Shown: positions 16,565-27,133 of the stretch, in pieces
Position numbering within the stretch: position 1 is the stretch's first letter
Layout: every line of letters starts with the position of its first letter
Source: Gemmatimonadaceae bacterium
GTDB taxonomy: Bacteria; Gemmatimonadota; Gemmatimonadetes; Gemmatimonadales; Gemmatimonadaceae
Assembly (NCBI GenBank): GCA_025931335.1
Contig: JAICNG010000018.1
Location: forward strand, 1 to 52,907
Length of the DNA stretch: 52,907 nt
Direction of reading: 5' to 3'
The notes under the pieces: generated by a model
The model's database searches: none
Told to the model about the DNA's origin: nothing
The model's input: only the letters and a program-made list of their open reading frames with translations
Program-made: the position numbers and the translations under genes

Positions 16565-17575
16565 ATGGCGATTCGAGTAGGGATCAACGGGTTTGGCCGC
16601 ATCGGGCGGCAGGTGGTCCGGGCCGCGAAGCAGCAGGGTGCCGACCTCGACTTCATCGCGGTCAACGATCTGACCGATACGAAGACGCTCGCGCACCTCT
16701 TCAAGTACGATTCGGTGCACCGGACGTACGAGGGCGACGTCCGCGCTGGCGAGAAGTCGGTGATCATCGACGGCGACGAGATCGCCGTTCTGTCCGAAAA
16801 GGATCCGGCGAAGCTTCCGTGGAAAGACCTCGGCGTCGACATCGTGCTCGAGTCGACGGGCCGCTTCACCAACGCCGACCAGGCGAAGGCGCACATCACG
16901 GGGGGAGCCCGGAAGGTGGTCATCTCTGCGCCGGCGAAGGGGGAGGACATCACGCTCTGCATGGGCGTGAATCACGACAAGTACGATGCGGCGAAGCACC
17001 ACATCATCTCGAACGCGTCGTGTACGACGAACTGCCTCGTGCCTATGGTCAAGGTCGTGCGCGATCGCTTCGGATTCCGCCACGGCTCGATGACGACGGT
17101 GCACAGCTACACCAACGACCAGCAGATCCTCGACCTGCCGCACAAGGACCTCCGGCGTGCGCGCGCCGCCGCGCTCTCGATGATTCCCACGACCACTGGC
17201 GCGGCGAAGGCCACGTCGCTGGTGATTCCCGAGGTGAAGGGGAAGATCGACGGCATCTCCATCCGCGTTCCCACCCCCGACGTCTCGTTCGTCGATCTCA
17301 TCGTGGAGGTCGAGCGTGCGACGACGATCGAGGAAGTGAACGGAGCGTTCAAGAGCGCGGCGGCGAGCGGCCCGCTCAAGGGCATCATCGACTACACCGA
17401 CATCGAGCTCGTCTCGGTCGATTTCATCGGCAACCCGTTTTCCTGCGTGCTCGATGCCAAGAGCACGAACGTCATCGACGGGACGCTCGTGAAGGTCTGC
17501 GGCTGGTACGACAACGAGTGGGGCTACGCCTCACGGTGCGTGGACGTTCTCAAGATGGTGGGGGCAAAACGCTAG
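16565..17575 (+). CDS. gap: Glyceraldehyde-3-phosphate dehydrogenase
   Basis: Oxidises glyceraldehyde 3-phosphate to 1,3-bisphosphoglycerate. 336 residues: NAD-binding [12 protein letters not shown] at the start, catalytic Cys153 in NASCTTNC, and the [14 protein letters not shown] end. The N-terminal nucleotide fold has ...[13 protein letters not shown], with Asp after the second strand region favouring NAD. A GGGAG ribosome site lies about 10 bases before the ATG, one of few genes in this run with a separate leader (21 bases). First gene of a gap-pgk-tpiA glycolytic block. Confidence 0.96.
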   Translation: MAIRVGINGFGRIGRQVVRAAKQQGADLDFIAVNDLTDTKTLAHLFKYDSVHRTYEGDVRAGEKSVIIDGDEIAVLSEKDPAKLPWKDLGVDIVLESTGRFTNADQAKAHITGGARKVVISAPAKGEDITLCMGVNHDKYDAAKHHIISNASCTTNCLVPMVKVVRDRFGFRHGSMTTVHSYTNDQQILDLPHKDLRRARAAALSMIPTTTGAAKATSLVIPEVKGKIDGISIRVPTPDVSFVDLIVEVERATTIEEVNGAFKSAAASGPLKGIIDYTDIELVSVDFIGNPFSCVLDAKSTNVIDGTLVKVCGWYDNEWGYASRCVDVLKMVGAKR

Positions 17576-18789
17576 TGCTCGCCGTCTCGAACAAGCTGAC
17601 CGTCGCCGATCTCCCCGATTCCGCGATCCGCGGAAAGCGTGCGCTCGTCCGAGTGGACTTCAACGTCCCGCTCGATGAGCACCGGCGCGTGTCCGACGAT
17701 ACGCGCATCCGCGCCGCGCTCCCGACGCTCGAGTACCTGGCCGAGCACGGCGCGCGCGTGATCGTGCTGTCGCATCTCGGCCGGCCGAAGGGGAAGCCCG
17801 AGCTCAAGTATTCGCTCGAGCCGGTATCGCGACACCTCGCCGGCCTCACCAAGCGGCGGGTGCGCTTCGTCGAGACGACGGACACCGATGAGGCGATGAA
17901 AGCGACACTCTCGCTCCCCGAAGGCGAGATCCTGCTGCTCGAGAACACGCGCTACCTCGGCGGGGAGGAGTCGAACGATGAGCGTCTCGCGCGCGCGCTC
18001 GCCCGGCTCGGCGACTTCTACGTGAACGATGCGTTCGGCGCCGCGCATCGGGCGCACGCGTCGACCGAGGGCGTGGCGCACCACCTCAAGCCGGCGGTGG
18101 CGGGCTTCCTCATGGAGAAGGAGCTGCGCGACCTCGGTCGCGCGTTGGCCGACCCGGAGCGGCCGTTCGTCGCCGTCCTCGGTGGCGCGAAGATCTCGGG
18201 GAAGATCGACGTGATCGAGCAGCTGCTGCCCAAGGTCGACCGGCTGCTGATCGGCGGCGCCATGGCGTGCACGTTCTTCCGCGCGATGGGTCTCGAGACC
18301 GGCAAGTCGCTCGTCGAGGACGATCGCGTCTCGATGGCGAAGGACCTGCTCGCGCGAGCAGGCGACAAGCTCGTGCTGCCGAGCGATGCCGTCGTCGCGC
18401 CGTCGATGGAAGCGGGCGGCCACGCGCGCACGGTAGCGCGCGACGCCATCCCCGCCGACCAGGCGATGCTCGACATCGGGCCTCGTTCCGTGGAAGCGTT
18501 TGCGCAGGAGATCACGGCCGCGAGGACGGTGATCTGGAACGGGCCGATGGGCGTGTTCGAAACCAAGCCGTTCGACGAGGGAACGCGGCGCATCGCCGAA
18601 GCGGTTGCCGCAGCCACCGATCAAGGCGCGACGACCATCGTCGGCGGGGGCGACTCGGCCGCCGCGGTCGCCCAGATGGGGCTCGAGGATCGCATGAGCC
18701 ACGTGTCGACGGGTGGGGGCGCATCGCTGGAGTTCCTCGAGGGGAAGCCGCTCCCCGGCGTGGCGGTGCTCGACGACGCGAGGGGATGA
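17575..18789 (+). CDS. pgk: Phosphoglycerate kinase
   Basis: Transfers the acyl phosphate of 1,3-bisphosphoglycerate to ADP. The start is GTG 17575, sharing one base with the gap stop (TAGTG); this gives 404 residues, normal for the family. Visible signatures: [60 protein letters not shown] and the nucleotide loop GGGDSAAAV. The tight coupling to gap and tpiA indicates one glycolytic expression unit. Confidence 0.96.
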   Translation: MLAVSNKLTVADLPDSAIRGKRALVRVDFNVPLDEHRRVSDDTRIRAALPTLEYLAEHGARVIVLSHLGRPKGKPELKYSLEPVSRHLAGLTKRRVRFVETTDTDEAMKATLSLPEGEILLLENTRYLGGEESNDERLARALARLGDFYVNDAFGAAHRAHASTEGVAHHLKPAVAGFLMEKELRDLGRALADPERPFVAVLGGAKISGKIDVIEQLLPKVDRLLIGGAMACTFFRAMGLETGKSLVEDDRVSMAKDLLARAGDKLVLPSDAVVAPSMEAGGHARTVARDAIPADQAMLDIGPRSVEAFAQEITAARTVIWNGPMGVFETKPFDEGTRRIAEAVAAATDQGATTIVGGGDSAAAVAQMGLEDRMSHVSTGGGASLEFLEGKPLPGVAVLDDARG

Positions 18790-19538
18790 TGCGCAAGCCG
18801 GTGCTCGCCGCCAACTGGAAGATGAATCACGGGCCGAGCGATGCACGAGCGTTCATGCGCACGTTCCTCGCTCGTTATGCGCGCCATACCGATCGCTCCG
18901 TCATCGTGTTTCCGCCCGCGGTTTCGTTAGGGGAGATGGTGGCGGCGACGAAGGAGCGCCCCGACATCCTCCTCGGCATCCAGAACATCCACTGGGAGGA
19001 CAAGGGCGCGTTCACCGGCGAAATCTCCGCGCCGATGGCGCGCGATGCGGGCGCTCGCGTGGTGCTCGTCGGGCACTCCGAGCGGCGCCACGTCTTCGGC
19101 GAGAAGGACGACGAGACCCGGCGAAAATGCGCCGCCGCGGCCCGCGCCGGCCTGCGTCCAATGCTGTGCGTGGGTGAGCGCCTCGAGGAACGGCGCGCCG
19201 GCGAGACCGAACGTGTCGTCTTGCGGCAGCTGCACGCTGGTCTCGCCGACCTGGATCCGGCACACATGGCGCAGATGCTCATCGCGTACGAGCCGGTGTG
19301 GGCGATCGGCACCGGACAAACGGCAGAGCCGCGCGATGCGAGTGCCGTGCACGTGCTGATTCGCGGGGCGCTCGACCAGCTCGCGGGCGATCGCGCGGTC
19401 GAAATCCCGATTCTGTACGGCGGCAGCGTGAATACCGGGAACGCGGCGGCGCTGCTCGCCGCGCCGGACGTCGACGGTCTTCTCGTTGGAGGGGCGAGTC
19501 TCGATCCCGAGGGGTGGGCGACGATCGCGCGCACGTGA
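18786..19538 (+). CDS. tpiA: Triosephosphate isomerase
   Basis: Interconverts dihydroxyacetone phosphate and glyceraldehyde 3-phosphate. 250 residues in a TIM barrel: AANWKMN (substrate Asn and Lys), GHSERR (catalytic His), [11 protein letters not shown] (catalytic Glu) and the phosphate-binding GGSVNTGN and GLLVGGASL loops. Two tandem ATGs (18786 and 18789) overlap the pgk stop; either could serve. A GTTAGGG motif lies near residue 48. Confidence 0.95.
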   Translation: MMRKPVLAANWKMNHGPSDARAFMRTFLARYARHTDRSVIVFPPAVSLGEMVAATKERPDILLGIQNIHWEDKGAFTGEISAPMARDAGARVVLVGHSERRHVFGEKDDETRRKCAAAARAGLRPMLCVGERLEERRAGETERVVLRQLHAGLADLDPAHMAQMLIAYEPVWAIGTGQTAEPRDASAVHVLIRGALDQLAGDRAVEIPILYGGSVNTGNAAALLAAPDVDGLLVGGASLDPEGWATIART

Positions 19539-19544
19539 CCGCAC

Positions 19545-19573
19545 TTGACCGAGTTTCGTAACTCGCGTAGCTT
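19545..19573 (+). promoter_or_regulatory. Predicted promoter of secG-carA
   Basis: TTGACC (19545-19550), 17-base spacer, TAGCTT (19568-19573), 34 bases before the secG ATG. It suggests that secG and carA can be transcribed separately from the long upstream run. Confidence 0.65.
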
Positions 19574-19607
19574 ACGAAGCTTAGCGCGCCTCCCTCATTT
19601 TCAGCCG

Positions 19608-20000
19608 ATGTATACCTTCCTGATCGTTCTCCTGGTTCTCGCCAGCATCTTTCTGATTCTCGTCATCCTCATGCAGTCGGGGAAGGGCGGTGGTCTGGCC
19701 GCGACGTTCGGCGGCGTAGGCACCTCGCCGGATTCGTTCTTCGGCACTCGACAGATGGGGAACGTGCTCACCAAGGCGAGCTGGTACTTGGGCGGGGCCT
19801 TTCTCGTGCTCGGGTTCGTGCTCTCGCTGATGTCGTCGCGGGCAGTGACGTCTCGCTCGATTCTCGACCAACCGGCTGGCTCACAGACCGCAGCGCCCGC
19901 CGCGCCGGCCCCCGGAGCGAGCGACGCGCCCATCCCGCTCGAGAACGCACCCGCGACGCAGCCGGAGCCGGGCACTACTCCGTCCACACCGCGTCCGTGA
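19608..20000 (+). CDS. secG: Protein translocase subunit SecG
   Basis: Small inner-membrane partner of SecYE that aids protein export. 130 residues: two hydrophobic helices (about 2-22, FLIVLLVLASIFLILVILMQ, and about 58-78) flanking the conserved cytoplasmic loop QSGKGGGLAATFGG, which is the SecG signature. The C-terminal 45 residues form a Pro/Ala-rich tail not found in short SecGs. ATG 19608 is preferred over an in-frame upstream start at 19545 because it begins at the first helix and follows the promoter. tpiA-secG adjacency is common in bacteria. Confidence 0.9.
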   Translation: MYTFLIVLLVLASIFLILVILMQSGKGGGLAATFGGVGTSPDSFFGTRQMGNVLTKASWYLGGAFLVLGFVLSLMSSRAVTSRSILDQPAGSQTAAPAAPAPGASDAPIPLENAPATQPEPGTTPSTPRP

Positions 20001-21115
20001 TCGCGAGCGGGCCATCCGGCTCTCGAACAGGGTTCCTTCTCCTCGAAGATGGAACCCTTTTTCGCGGCCGGCTCCGTGATGCCGCCGCGCCGACCGTCGC
20101 CGAGGTCGTGTTCACGACGAACATGACCGGCTATCAGGAGGTCTTCACCGATCCGTCGTATCGCGGACAGATCGTCGTGATGACCGCGCCGATGATCGGG
20201 AACTACGGCATCAACACCGAGGATCCCGAGTCGGCGCACCCACAGATCGCCGGGACCATCGTTCGCGAGCTGTCGCAAACACATTCGAGCTGGCGCGCGA
20301 CCGGCGATCTGAGAAGTTGGTTGAGCCAGGCGCAAATACCGGTTCTCGAAGAGGTTGATACGCGCCGTCTTACGAAACACCTCAGGTCGATCGGGGTGAT
20401 GCGCGGCGTGATCGCCGAGGGGGAGACGCCCGGCGCGGATGCGCTCGCGGCGCTCGATGCGTGTCCGTCGATGGAGGGGCTGGACCTGGCGTCGCGCGTA
20501 TCGACACGTGAGCGGTATCAGTGGGGAGACCCCACGGCGACGCATCACATTGTCGCGTACGACTACGGGATCAAGCGCAACATTCTGCGCCTCTTCGCCG
20601 AGCACGAGTGCCGCGTAACCGTGGTCCCCGCGGAGACGACAGCGGAGGCGGTGCTCGAGATGAAGCCGGACGGCGTCTTCCTCTCGAACGGCCCCGGCGA
20701 TCCGGCGGCGGTGTCGTACGCACCGGGGATCATCCGCGCGATCGCGGGACAGAACGTCCCCATCTTCGGCATCTGCCTGGGACATCAGCTGTTAGGTCTG
20801 ACGTTCGGCGGCCGCACCATCAAGATGGCCTATGGTCACCGCGGCGGAAATCACCCGGTACGGGAGATCGACACCGGCCACGTCCTCATCACGTCGCAGA
20901 ATCACGGGTTCGCGGTGGAGGGAAACGAAAAGGGTGTTCCGGGAGCACCGGGGCTCGAGGTCACGCACATCAATCTCAACGACGGGACCATCGAGGGGAT
21001 GCGCCACCGCGAGCTCCCGATCTTCGCCGTGCAGTATCACCCCGAGGCGGCACCGGGGCCGCACGACGCCCGGCCGCTGTTCGGCGACTTCATCGACGCG
21101 GTGCGAGCACGGTAG
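19997..21115 (+). CDS. carA: Carbamoyl-phosphate synthase small (glutaminase) subunit
   Basis: Hydrolyses glutamine and delivers ammonia to CarB for carbamoyl phosphate, used in arginine and pyrimidine synthesis. 372 residues. N-terminal domain has FTTNMTGYQEVFTDPSY and MIGNYGIN; the class I amidotransferase domain has SNGPGDP, the nucleophile Cys260 in GICLGHQL and the His-Glu pair in VQYHPEAAPGPHD. GTG start overlaps the secG stop. carB is not in the window, so the two subunits are encoded apart. Confidence 0.95.
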   Translation: MIASGPSGSRTGFLLLEDGTLFRGRLRDAAAPTVAEVVFTTNMTGYQEVFTDPSYRGQIVVMTAPMIGNYGINTEDPESAHPQIAGTIVRELSQTHSSWRATGDLRSWLSQAQIPVLEEVDTRRLTKHLRSIGVMRGVIAEGETPGADALAALDACPSMEGLDLASRVSTRERYQWGDPTATHHIVAYDYGIKRNILRLFAEHECRVTVVPAETTAEAVLEMKPDGVFLSNGPGDPAAVSYAPGIIRAIAGQNVPIFGICLGHQLLGLTFGGRTIKMAYGHRGGNHPVREIDTGHVLITSQNHGFAVEGNEKGVPGAPGLEVTHINLNDGTIEGMRHRELPIFAVQYHPEAAPGPHDARPLFGDFIDAVRAR

Positions 21116-21134
21116 TGTAAAGCGAGGCAAACGC

Positions 21135-21163
21135 TTGACACACAATAGGTAACGTCCTATGTT
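21135..21163 (+). promoter_or_regulatory. Predicted promoter of the HU-like gene
   Basis: TTGACA (21135-21140), 17-base spacer, TATGTT (21158-21163), 48 bases before the ATG. The near-consensus -35 box suits a highly expressed nucleoid protein. Confidence 0.7.
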
Positions 21164-21211
21164 CGACGCACCGATCAAGGACGATCGGCTGTCTCATGAC
21201 GAGGCTATCGA

Positions 21212-21550
21212 ATGACGAAGGCCGATCTGGTCGAACGCGTAACCGCACAGATTTCGCGCACCGCTGGGCCCATGATCTCGAAAAAGGATTGCGCTCGCGT
21301 CGTCGACGCTTTCCTGGATGCGATCAAGGACGCGCTCAAGGAGCAGCGGAATATCGAGGTGCGGGGCTTCGGAACGTTCAAGATTCGTCACCGCAAGACG
21401 AGGATGGCGCGCAATCCACGCACCGGATCGCCCGTGGAGGTGTCCGCTCGGCCCGTCCCCGTCTTCAAGCCGTCGAAGGAGTTGCGCGCCATGGTCGCGG
21501 GCGTCGAAGACTTCGAATCGGAAGCCGAGGCGAGCGAAACAGAAGCGTGA
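21212..21550 (+). CDS. HU/IHF-family DNA-binding protein
   Basis: A nucleoid-associated protein that bends DNA as a dimer. 112 residues: helical dimer core (MTKADLVERVTAQI to KDALKEQRNIEVRGFGTF), then the beta-arm region RKTRMARNPRTGSPVEV with the intercalating-proline motif RNPRTG, then VPVFKPSKELR. A short acidic tail (about residues 96-112, rich in Glu and Ala) is extra compared with the 90-residue HU norm. HU versus IHF cannot be decided from this alone. Confidence 0.93.
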   Translation: MTKADLVERVTAQISRTAGPMISKKDCARVVDAFLDAIKDALKEQRNIEVRGFGTFKIRHRKTRMARNPRTGSPVEVSARPVPVFKPSKELRAMVAGVEDFESEAEASETEA

Positions 21551-21553
21551 CAA

Positions 21554-21569
21554 CGAGTTCGTGAACTCG
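21554..21569. repeat. Perfect 16-base palindrome after the HU-like gene
   Basis: CGAGTTC-GT-GAACTCG lies 3 bases after the stop codon. It could be an operator or part of the transcript's 3' structure, since a larger hairpin follows at once. Confidence 0.5.
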
Positions 21570-21570
21570 A

Positions 21571-21602
21571 GCGCGCCGGGCCGATTGAGGGCCGCGGCGC
21601 GC
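21571..21602 (+). terminator. Terminator-like hairpin after the HU-like gene
   Basis: Arms GCGCGCCGGGCC (21571-21582) and GGCCGCGGCGCGC (21590-21602) pair with one bulged base around a 7-base loop, followed by a T-rich stretch (CTTTGCGTTTC). This fits an intrinsic terminator with an imperfect T-run. It separates the HU-like gene from moaD. Confidence 0.55.
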
Positions 21603-21656
21603 TTTGCGTTTCTCGCTCGCACTTGCCACGGCCGCGCCCGCGCGCGAGAGTACGAG

Positions 21657-21899
21657 ATGACCATCACGGCATTGTTCTTCGCCTCGTACGCCGACGTCTT
21701 TGGACGCGACCAGGTCGAGATGGAAGTGCCGAACGGCTCGACAGTTGGCGACTTTTTGCGCCATCTCCGGGCGCTCGACACGGACCGCCGCCTGCCGCCG
21801 GCTCCGCTCGTCGCGGTCAATGAGCGTTATGCGCGCCCCGATCTGGTGCTTCGGCCCGGCGATGAGGTCGCGGTGATTCCCCCCGTCGCGGGCGGCTGA
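21657..21899 (+). CDS. moaD: Molybdopterin synthase small subunit (sulphur carrier)
   Basis: A ubiquitin-like carrier that donates sulphur from its C-terminal thiocarboxylate to precursor Z. 80 residues from ATG 21657: TALFFASYADVFGRD at the start, a beta-grasp core, DEVAVIPPVAGG at the end with the required terminal Gly-Gly. The stop shares a base with the moaE ATG (TGATG). I see no clear promoter in the 106 bases upstream, which instead hold the HU terminator. Confidence 0.92.
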   Translation: MTITALFFASYADVFGRDQVEMEVPNGSTVGDFLRHLRALDTDRRLPPAPLVAVNERYARPDLVLRPGDEVAVIPPVAGG

Positions 21900-22336
21900 T
21901 GCGCACGGCGATCGTGCGGGATCCGCTCCAACCGTCGGCGGCGCTGGCGGAGGTGGCGAGCGTCGCGAACGGCGCGGCCATCGTCTTCGTTGGCACGGTC
22001 CGCGAGGTGAACGACGGGCGTCCCGTGACGGGCATCGAGTATTCGGCGTACGAGGGCATGGCCGCGCGAGAGCTCGCGGCGATCGCCGGTGAGGCGGCCG
22101 CACGCTCCGGAACGACGGACATCGTCGTCGAGCATCGAGTTGGCCGACTCGAGCTGGGCGAAGCGAGCGTGGTCATCGCGGTGGCGCATGCGCATCGGGC
22201 AGAGGCGTACGACGCCTCGCGGTACATCATCGAGCAGATCAAGCGTCGCGTCCCGATCTGGAAGCGCGAGGAGTACGTCGACGGGACGCGTGAGTGGGTC
22301 GATCCTACCGCGTCTCGAACTGAAATCCCGAGATGA
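21899..22336 (+). CDS. moaE: Molybdopterin synthase catalytic subunit
   Basis: Converts cyclic pyranopterin monophosphate to molybdopterin with MoaD thiocarboxylate. 145 residues: GAAIVFVGTVREVNDGRPV, IEYSAYEGMA, VEHRVGRLELGEASV, and the catalytic region IKRRVPIWKREEY with the two lysines typical of MoaE. Adjacent moaD and moaA confirm the pathway. Confidence 0.94.
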   Translation: MRTAIVRDPLQPSAALAEVASVANGAAIVFVGTVREVNDGRPVTGIEYSAYEGMAARELAAIAGEAAARSGTTDIVVEHRVGRLELGEASVVIAVAHAHRAEAYDASRYIIEQIKRRVPIWKREEYVDGTREWVDPTASRTEIPR

Positions 22337-23313
22337 CGACGCTCGTCGACCAGTTCGGCCGGCGCATCGAGTACCTGCGCATCTCGGTTACCGACCGCTG
22401 CAACTTCCGGTGCCTGTACTGCATGCCGCACGAGGGGCTGGAGTGGCTGCCCAAAGGGGACATTCTCTCCTACGAGGAGATCGCATCGATCGTGGGCCAG
22501 CTCGCCCCGCTCGGGCTCCGCCGCGTGCGAATCACCGGCGGCGAGCCGACGATTCGGCCGCAGCTCGAGAGCTTGATCGCGATGCTCCGCGCGGTTCCCG
22601 GCATCGAGGACATCGCGCTGTCGACCAACGGGGTGAAGCTCGAGGCCATGGCCGACACGATGCGCGCCGCGGGGCTCGACCGCGTCAACATGAGCGCCGA
22701 CTCGTTGCGGTCCGAGCGGATCGCGGCAATCGCGCGCCGCTCCATCCCCTTCGACCCGGTGCGCGCGGCGCAGGCCGCTCAGAACGCCGGGCTCGATCCG
22801 ATCAAGATCAACGTCGTCGTCATGCGCGGGATCAATGACGACGAGCTGGAGGATTTCGCGCGCCTCACGATGGAGCATCCGTGGCACGTGCGATTCATCG
22901 AGCTCATGCCGGTCGGCGATCTGCGCTCTCTCACCTGGGAGCATGTCGTGCCCAGCGACGAGATCGTCGGGCGCCTTGCGCGCATCGGCGCGCTCCGACC
23001 CACCGGCGGGCCCACTCGCGGGAATGGCCCGGCGAAGTACCACCGGTTCGACGGGGCTCCGGGAACCGTCGGTCTCATCACGCCCATGACGCACACGTAT
23101 TGCGAAACCTGCAATCGTGTGCGGCTGACCGCGGACGGCCGTCTGCGGACTTGCCTCTTCGGGGATCACGCCGTGAACCTGCGAGACCCGCTCCGCCGCG
23201 GCGAGGATCTCGGGCCGCTCTATGTGCAGGCGCTGGCCGAGAAGCCCCGCGAGCATGCGCTGCTGCAGATGCAGGTCGGCGGTCTGCGCGCGCTTTCGGA
23301 GGTCGGCGGGTAA
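22333..23313 (+). CDS. moaA: GTP 3',8-cyclase (radical SAM)
   Basis: First step of molybdenum cofactor synthesis: rearranges GTP with two [4Fe-4S] clusters. 326 residues. The radical-SAM cluster ligands are Cys23, Cys27 and Cys30 (CNFRCLYC); the second cluster, which binds the substrate, is Cys257-x2-Cys260-x13-Cys274. RITGGEPTIRP is the SAM-binding GGE motif. The C-terminus ends in Gly-Gly, as needed for GTP cleavage partner MoaC in the family. moaC is not in the window. ATG overlaps the moaE stop. Confidence 0.95.
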   Translation: MTTLVDQFGRRIEYLRISVTDRCNFRCLYCMPHEGLEWLPKGDILSYEEIASIVGQLAPLGLRRVRITGGEPTIRPQLESLIAMLRAVPGIEDIALSTNGVKLEAMADTMRAAGLDRVNMSADSLRSERIAAIARRSIPFDPVRAAQAAQNAGLDPIKINVVVMRGINDDELEDFARLTMEHPWHVRFIELMPVGDLRSLTWEHVVPSDEIVGRLARIGALRPTGGPTRGNGPAKYHRFDGAPGTVGLITPMTHTYCETCNRVRLTADGRLRTCLFGDHAVNLRDPLRRGEDLGPLYVQALAEKPREHALLQMQVGGLRALSEVGG

Positions 23314-23319
23314 AGGCCT

Positions 23320-24551
<1,232 letters not shown>

Positions 24552-24557
24552 TCGGCG

Positions 24558-25211
24558 ATGCCGTTCGGGCGGTTCTGGAGCTCCACGATCGGCAAGAAGG
24601 TGGTGATGGCGGTGACGGGCATCGTCCTCGTCGGCTACATCCTCGCCCACGTCACCGCCAACCTCCTGATTTTCGCCGGCGCGGCCGCGATCGACGCCTA
24701 TGCGGCGAAGCTGCGCACGCTTCCCCTCCTGTTGTGGGGCGTGCGCGTGGTGCTCCTGCTGTCGGTGGTGCTGCACGTCGTGGCCGCGGCGCAGCTCGCC
24801 GTTCGCGCGCGCGCGGCGCGTCCAACATCGTATCGCCGGTTCGAGCCGCAGGCGTCGAACGCGACGTCGCGAACGATGCGCTGGGGCGGCGTGGCGCTGC
24901 TCCTGTTCCTCATCTACCACATCCTGCACTTCACGACGGGACAGGCGCACCCGGCCTTCGTCCATCTCGCGCCGTACCACAACGTGACGACGGCGTTTCG
25001 CGTGTGGTGGGTCGCGGCGATCTACATCGCCGCGATGGTCGCGCTGGCGATGCACCTGTACCACGGTACGTGGAGCATGTTCCAGACGCTGGGGATCGCG
25101 CACGCGCGCGTGAACGTGGCCCGCCGCCGGCTCGCCACGATCATTGCGGTGCTGGTGCCGCTGGGCTTCGTGAGCGTGCCGATCGCGGTACTGGTCGGCC
25201 TTCTTCGTTAG
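24558..25211 (+). CDS. sdhC: Succinate dehydrogenase cytochrome b subunit (type B, single chain)
   Basis: Membrane anchor of complex II that passes electrons from SdhB to quinone. 217 residues with five hydrophobic helices (about 14-36, 56-80, 107-122, 146-168, 190-214), the layout of the one-piece cytochrome b558 anchors found in Bacteroidota-like and Bacillus complexes. Histidines in or near the helices ([39 protein letters not shown]) can ligate two hemes b. There is no sdhD, as expected for type B. Confidence 0.9.
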   Translation: MPFGRFWSSTIGKKVVMAVTGIVLVGYILAHVTANLLIFAGAAAIDAYAAKLRTLPLLLWGVRVVLLLSVVLHVVAAAQLAVRARAARPTSYRRFEPQASNATSRTMRWGGVALLLFLIYHILHFTTGQAHPAFVHLAPYHNVTTAFRVWWVAAIYIAAMVALAMHLYHGTWSMFQTLGIAHARVNVARRRLATIIAVLVPLGFVSVPIAVLVGLLR

Positions 25212-25216
25212 GTGCG

Positions 25217-27133
25217 ATGATGGAGCTCCGCGCAAGGATTCCCTCCGGGCCGCTGGCCGACAAATGGGACCGGCACCGCTTCGAGATGAAGCTCGTGAAT
25301 CCCGCGAACAAGCGACGATACACGGTGCTGGTGGTGGGCTCGGGGCTGGCCGGGGCGTCCGCCGCCGCGTCGCTCGCCGAGCTGGGCTATCAGGTGCGCT
25401 GTTTCTGCTTCCAGGATTCCCCGCGGCGGGCGCACAGCATCGCCGCCCAGGGCGGGATCAACGCCGCCAAGAACTACCAGAACGATGGTGACAGCATCTG
25501 GCGGCTCTTTTATGACACGATCAAGGGCGGCGATTTTCGCGCGCGCGAGGCGAACGTCTACCGCCTGGCGCAGATCAGCGTCGACATCATCGACCAGTGC
25601 GTCGCGCAGGGCGTTCCCTTCGCCCGGGAGTACAGCGGCTATCTGGCCAACCGGTCGTTCGGCGGCGCGCAGGTCTCGCGCACCTTCTACGCGCGCGGGC
25701 AAACCGGCCAGCAGCTGCTGCTGGGCGCCTATCAGGCGCTGTGCAAGGAAATCGCGCGGGGCACCGTCGTCATGCATCCCCGCACGGAGATGCTCGATCT
25801 CATCCTCGTCGACGGGCGATGCCGCGGGATCGTGACGCGCAACCTCGTCACCGGCGAGGTGCTCGCCCACGTCGCCGATGCGGTCGTGCTCGCGACCGGT
25901 GGCTATGGGAACGTCTTCTACCTCTCGACGAACGCGCGCGGGTCGAACGTCACGGCGACCTACCGCGCGTGGAAGCGCGGCGCCGCGTTCGGCAATCCGT
26001 GCTTCACGCAGATCCACCCGACGTGCATTCCGGTCAGCGGCGACTACCAGTCGAAGCTCACGCTGATGTCGGAGAGCTTGCGCAACGATGGCCGCGTGTG
26101 GGTGCCCCGGCAGGCGGGAGACCATCGCGCGCCGCACGAGATCCCCGAGCCCGAGCGCGACTATTACCTCGAACGCAAGTATCCGAGCTTCGGCAACCTC
26201 TCCCCGCGCGACATCGCCTCACGAGCGGCCAAGGAAGTGTGCGACGAAGGGCGGGGCGTGGGGCCGGGGGGGCGCGGGGTCTTTCTCGACTTCGCGGATG
26301 CGATCGCCCGCCTGGGGCGCGAGACCATCGAAGAGCGCTACGGCAACCTGTTCGAGATGTACCAGCGCATCACGGACGAGAACCCGTACCGCGTGCCGAT
26401 GCGAATCTACCCCGCGGTGCACTACACGATGGGTGGCCTCTGGGTCGACTACAACCTCATGAGCACCATCCCCGGTCTGCACGTCCTCGGCGAGGCGAAC
26501 TTCTCCGATCACGGCGCAAACCGGCTCGGCGCGAGCGCGCTCATGCAGGGGTTGGCCGATGGGTACTTCATCATTCCCGTCACCATCGGCGACTACCTGG
26601 CGACGACCAGGCTCGAGAAGATCACGACCGATCACCCCGAGGTGCGCGGCGCGATGGAAGCCGTGGAGCGAAGGACCAGCCGGCTGCTGTCGGTCCGCGG
26701 GTCGCGCACGGTGGACTCGTTCCATCGCGAGCTCGGCTCCCTCCTGTGGGACAAGTGCGGAATGGCACGCACCGCCGGCGGACTCACCGAGGCGCTACGG
26801 CGCATCCCGGAGATTCGCGCCGAGTTCTGGGAGAACGTCACGGTGCCCGGCAGCGATGCGCATCTGAACCAGGCGCTCGAGAAAGCGAACCGCGTGGCCG
26901 ATTATCTCGAGTTCGCGGAGCTCATGTGTCGGGACGCTCTGCACCGTGAGGAGTCGTGCGGCGGCCACTTCCGCGAGGAGCATCAGACACCGGACGGCGA
27001 GGCCAGCCGCGACGACGACCGGTTTGCCTACGTCGCCGCCTGGGAGTACGCGGGCGACGGCGCCGAGCCGGTGCTGCATCGCGAGCCGCTGGTGTTCGAG
27101 AACGTGCAGCTCGCGCAACGGAGCTACAAGTGA
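25217..27133 (+). CDS. sdhA: Succinate dehydrogenase flavoprotein subunit
   Basis: Catalytic subunit of complex II, oxidising succinate to fumarate. ATG 25217 gives 638 residues. FAD site GSGLAG (41-46), then His73 in [15 protein letters not shown], the position of covalent FAD attachment. Further conserved parts: [33 protein letters not shown] and [17 protein letters not shown]. The wording of these motifs is the type-B (Bacteroidota/Bacillus-like) form, agreeing with the one-piece SdhC. A long charged C-terminal tail ends in [13 protein letters not shown], also typical of this type. Confidence 0.96.
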   Translation: MMELRARIPSGPLADKWDRHRFEMKLVNPANKRRYTVLVVGSGLAGASAAASLAELGYQVRCFCFQDSPRRAHSIAAQGGINAAKNYQNDGDSIWRLFYDTIKGGDFRAREANVYRLAQISVDIIDQCVAQGVPFAREYSGYLANRSFGGAQVSRTFYARGQTGQQLLLGAYQALCKEIARGTVVMHPRTEMLDLILVDGRCRGIVTRNLVTGEVLAHVADAVVLATGGYGNVFYLSTNARGSNVTATYRAWKRGAAFGNPCFTQIHPTCIPVSGDYQSKLTLMSESLRNDGRVWVPRQAGDHRAPHEIPEPERDYYLERKYPSFGNLSPRDIASRAAKEVCDEGRGVGPGGRGVFLDFADAIARLGRETIEERYGNLFEMYQRITDENPYRVPMRIYPAVHYTMGGLWVDYNLMSTIPGLHVLGEANFSDHGANRLGASALMQGLADGYFIIPVTIGDYLATTRLEKITTDHPEVRGAMEAVERRTSRLLSVRGSRTVDSFHRELGSLLWDKCGMARTAGGLTEALRRIPEIRAEFWENVTVPGSDAHLNQALEKANRVADYLEFAELMCRDALHREESCGGHFREEHQTPDGEASRDDDRFAYVAAWEYAGDGAEPVLHREPLVFENVQLAQRSYK

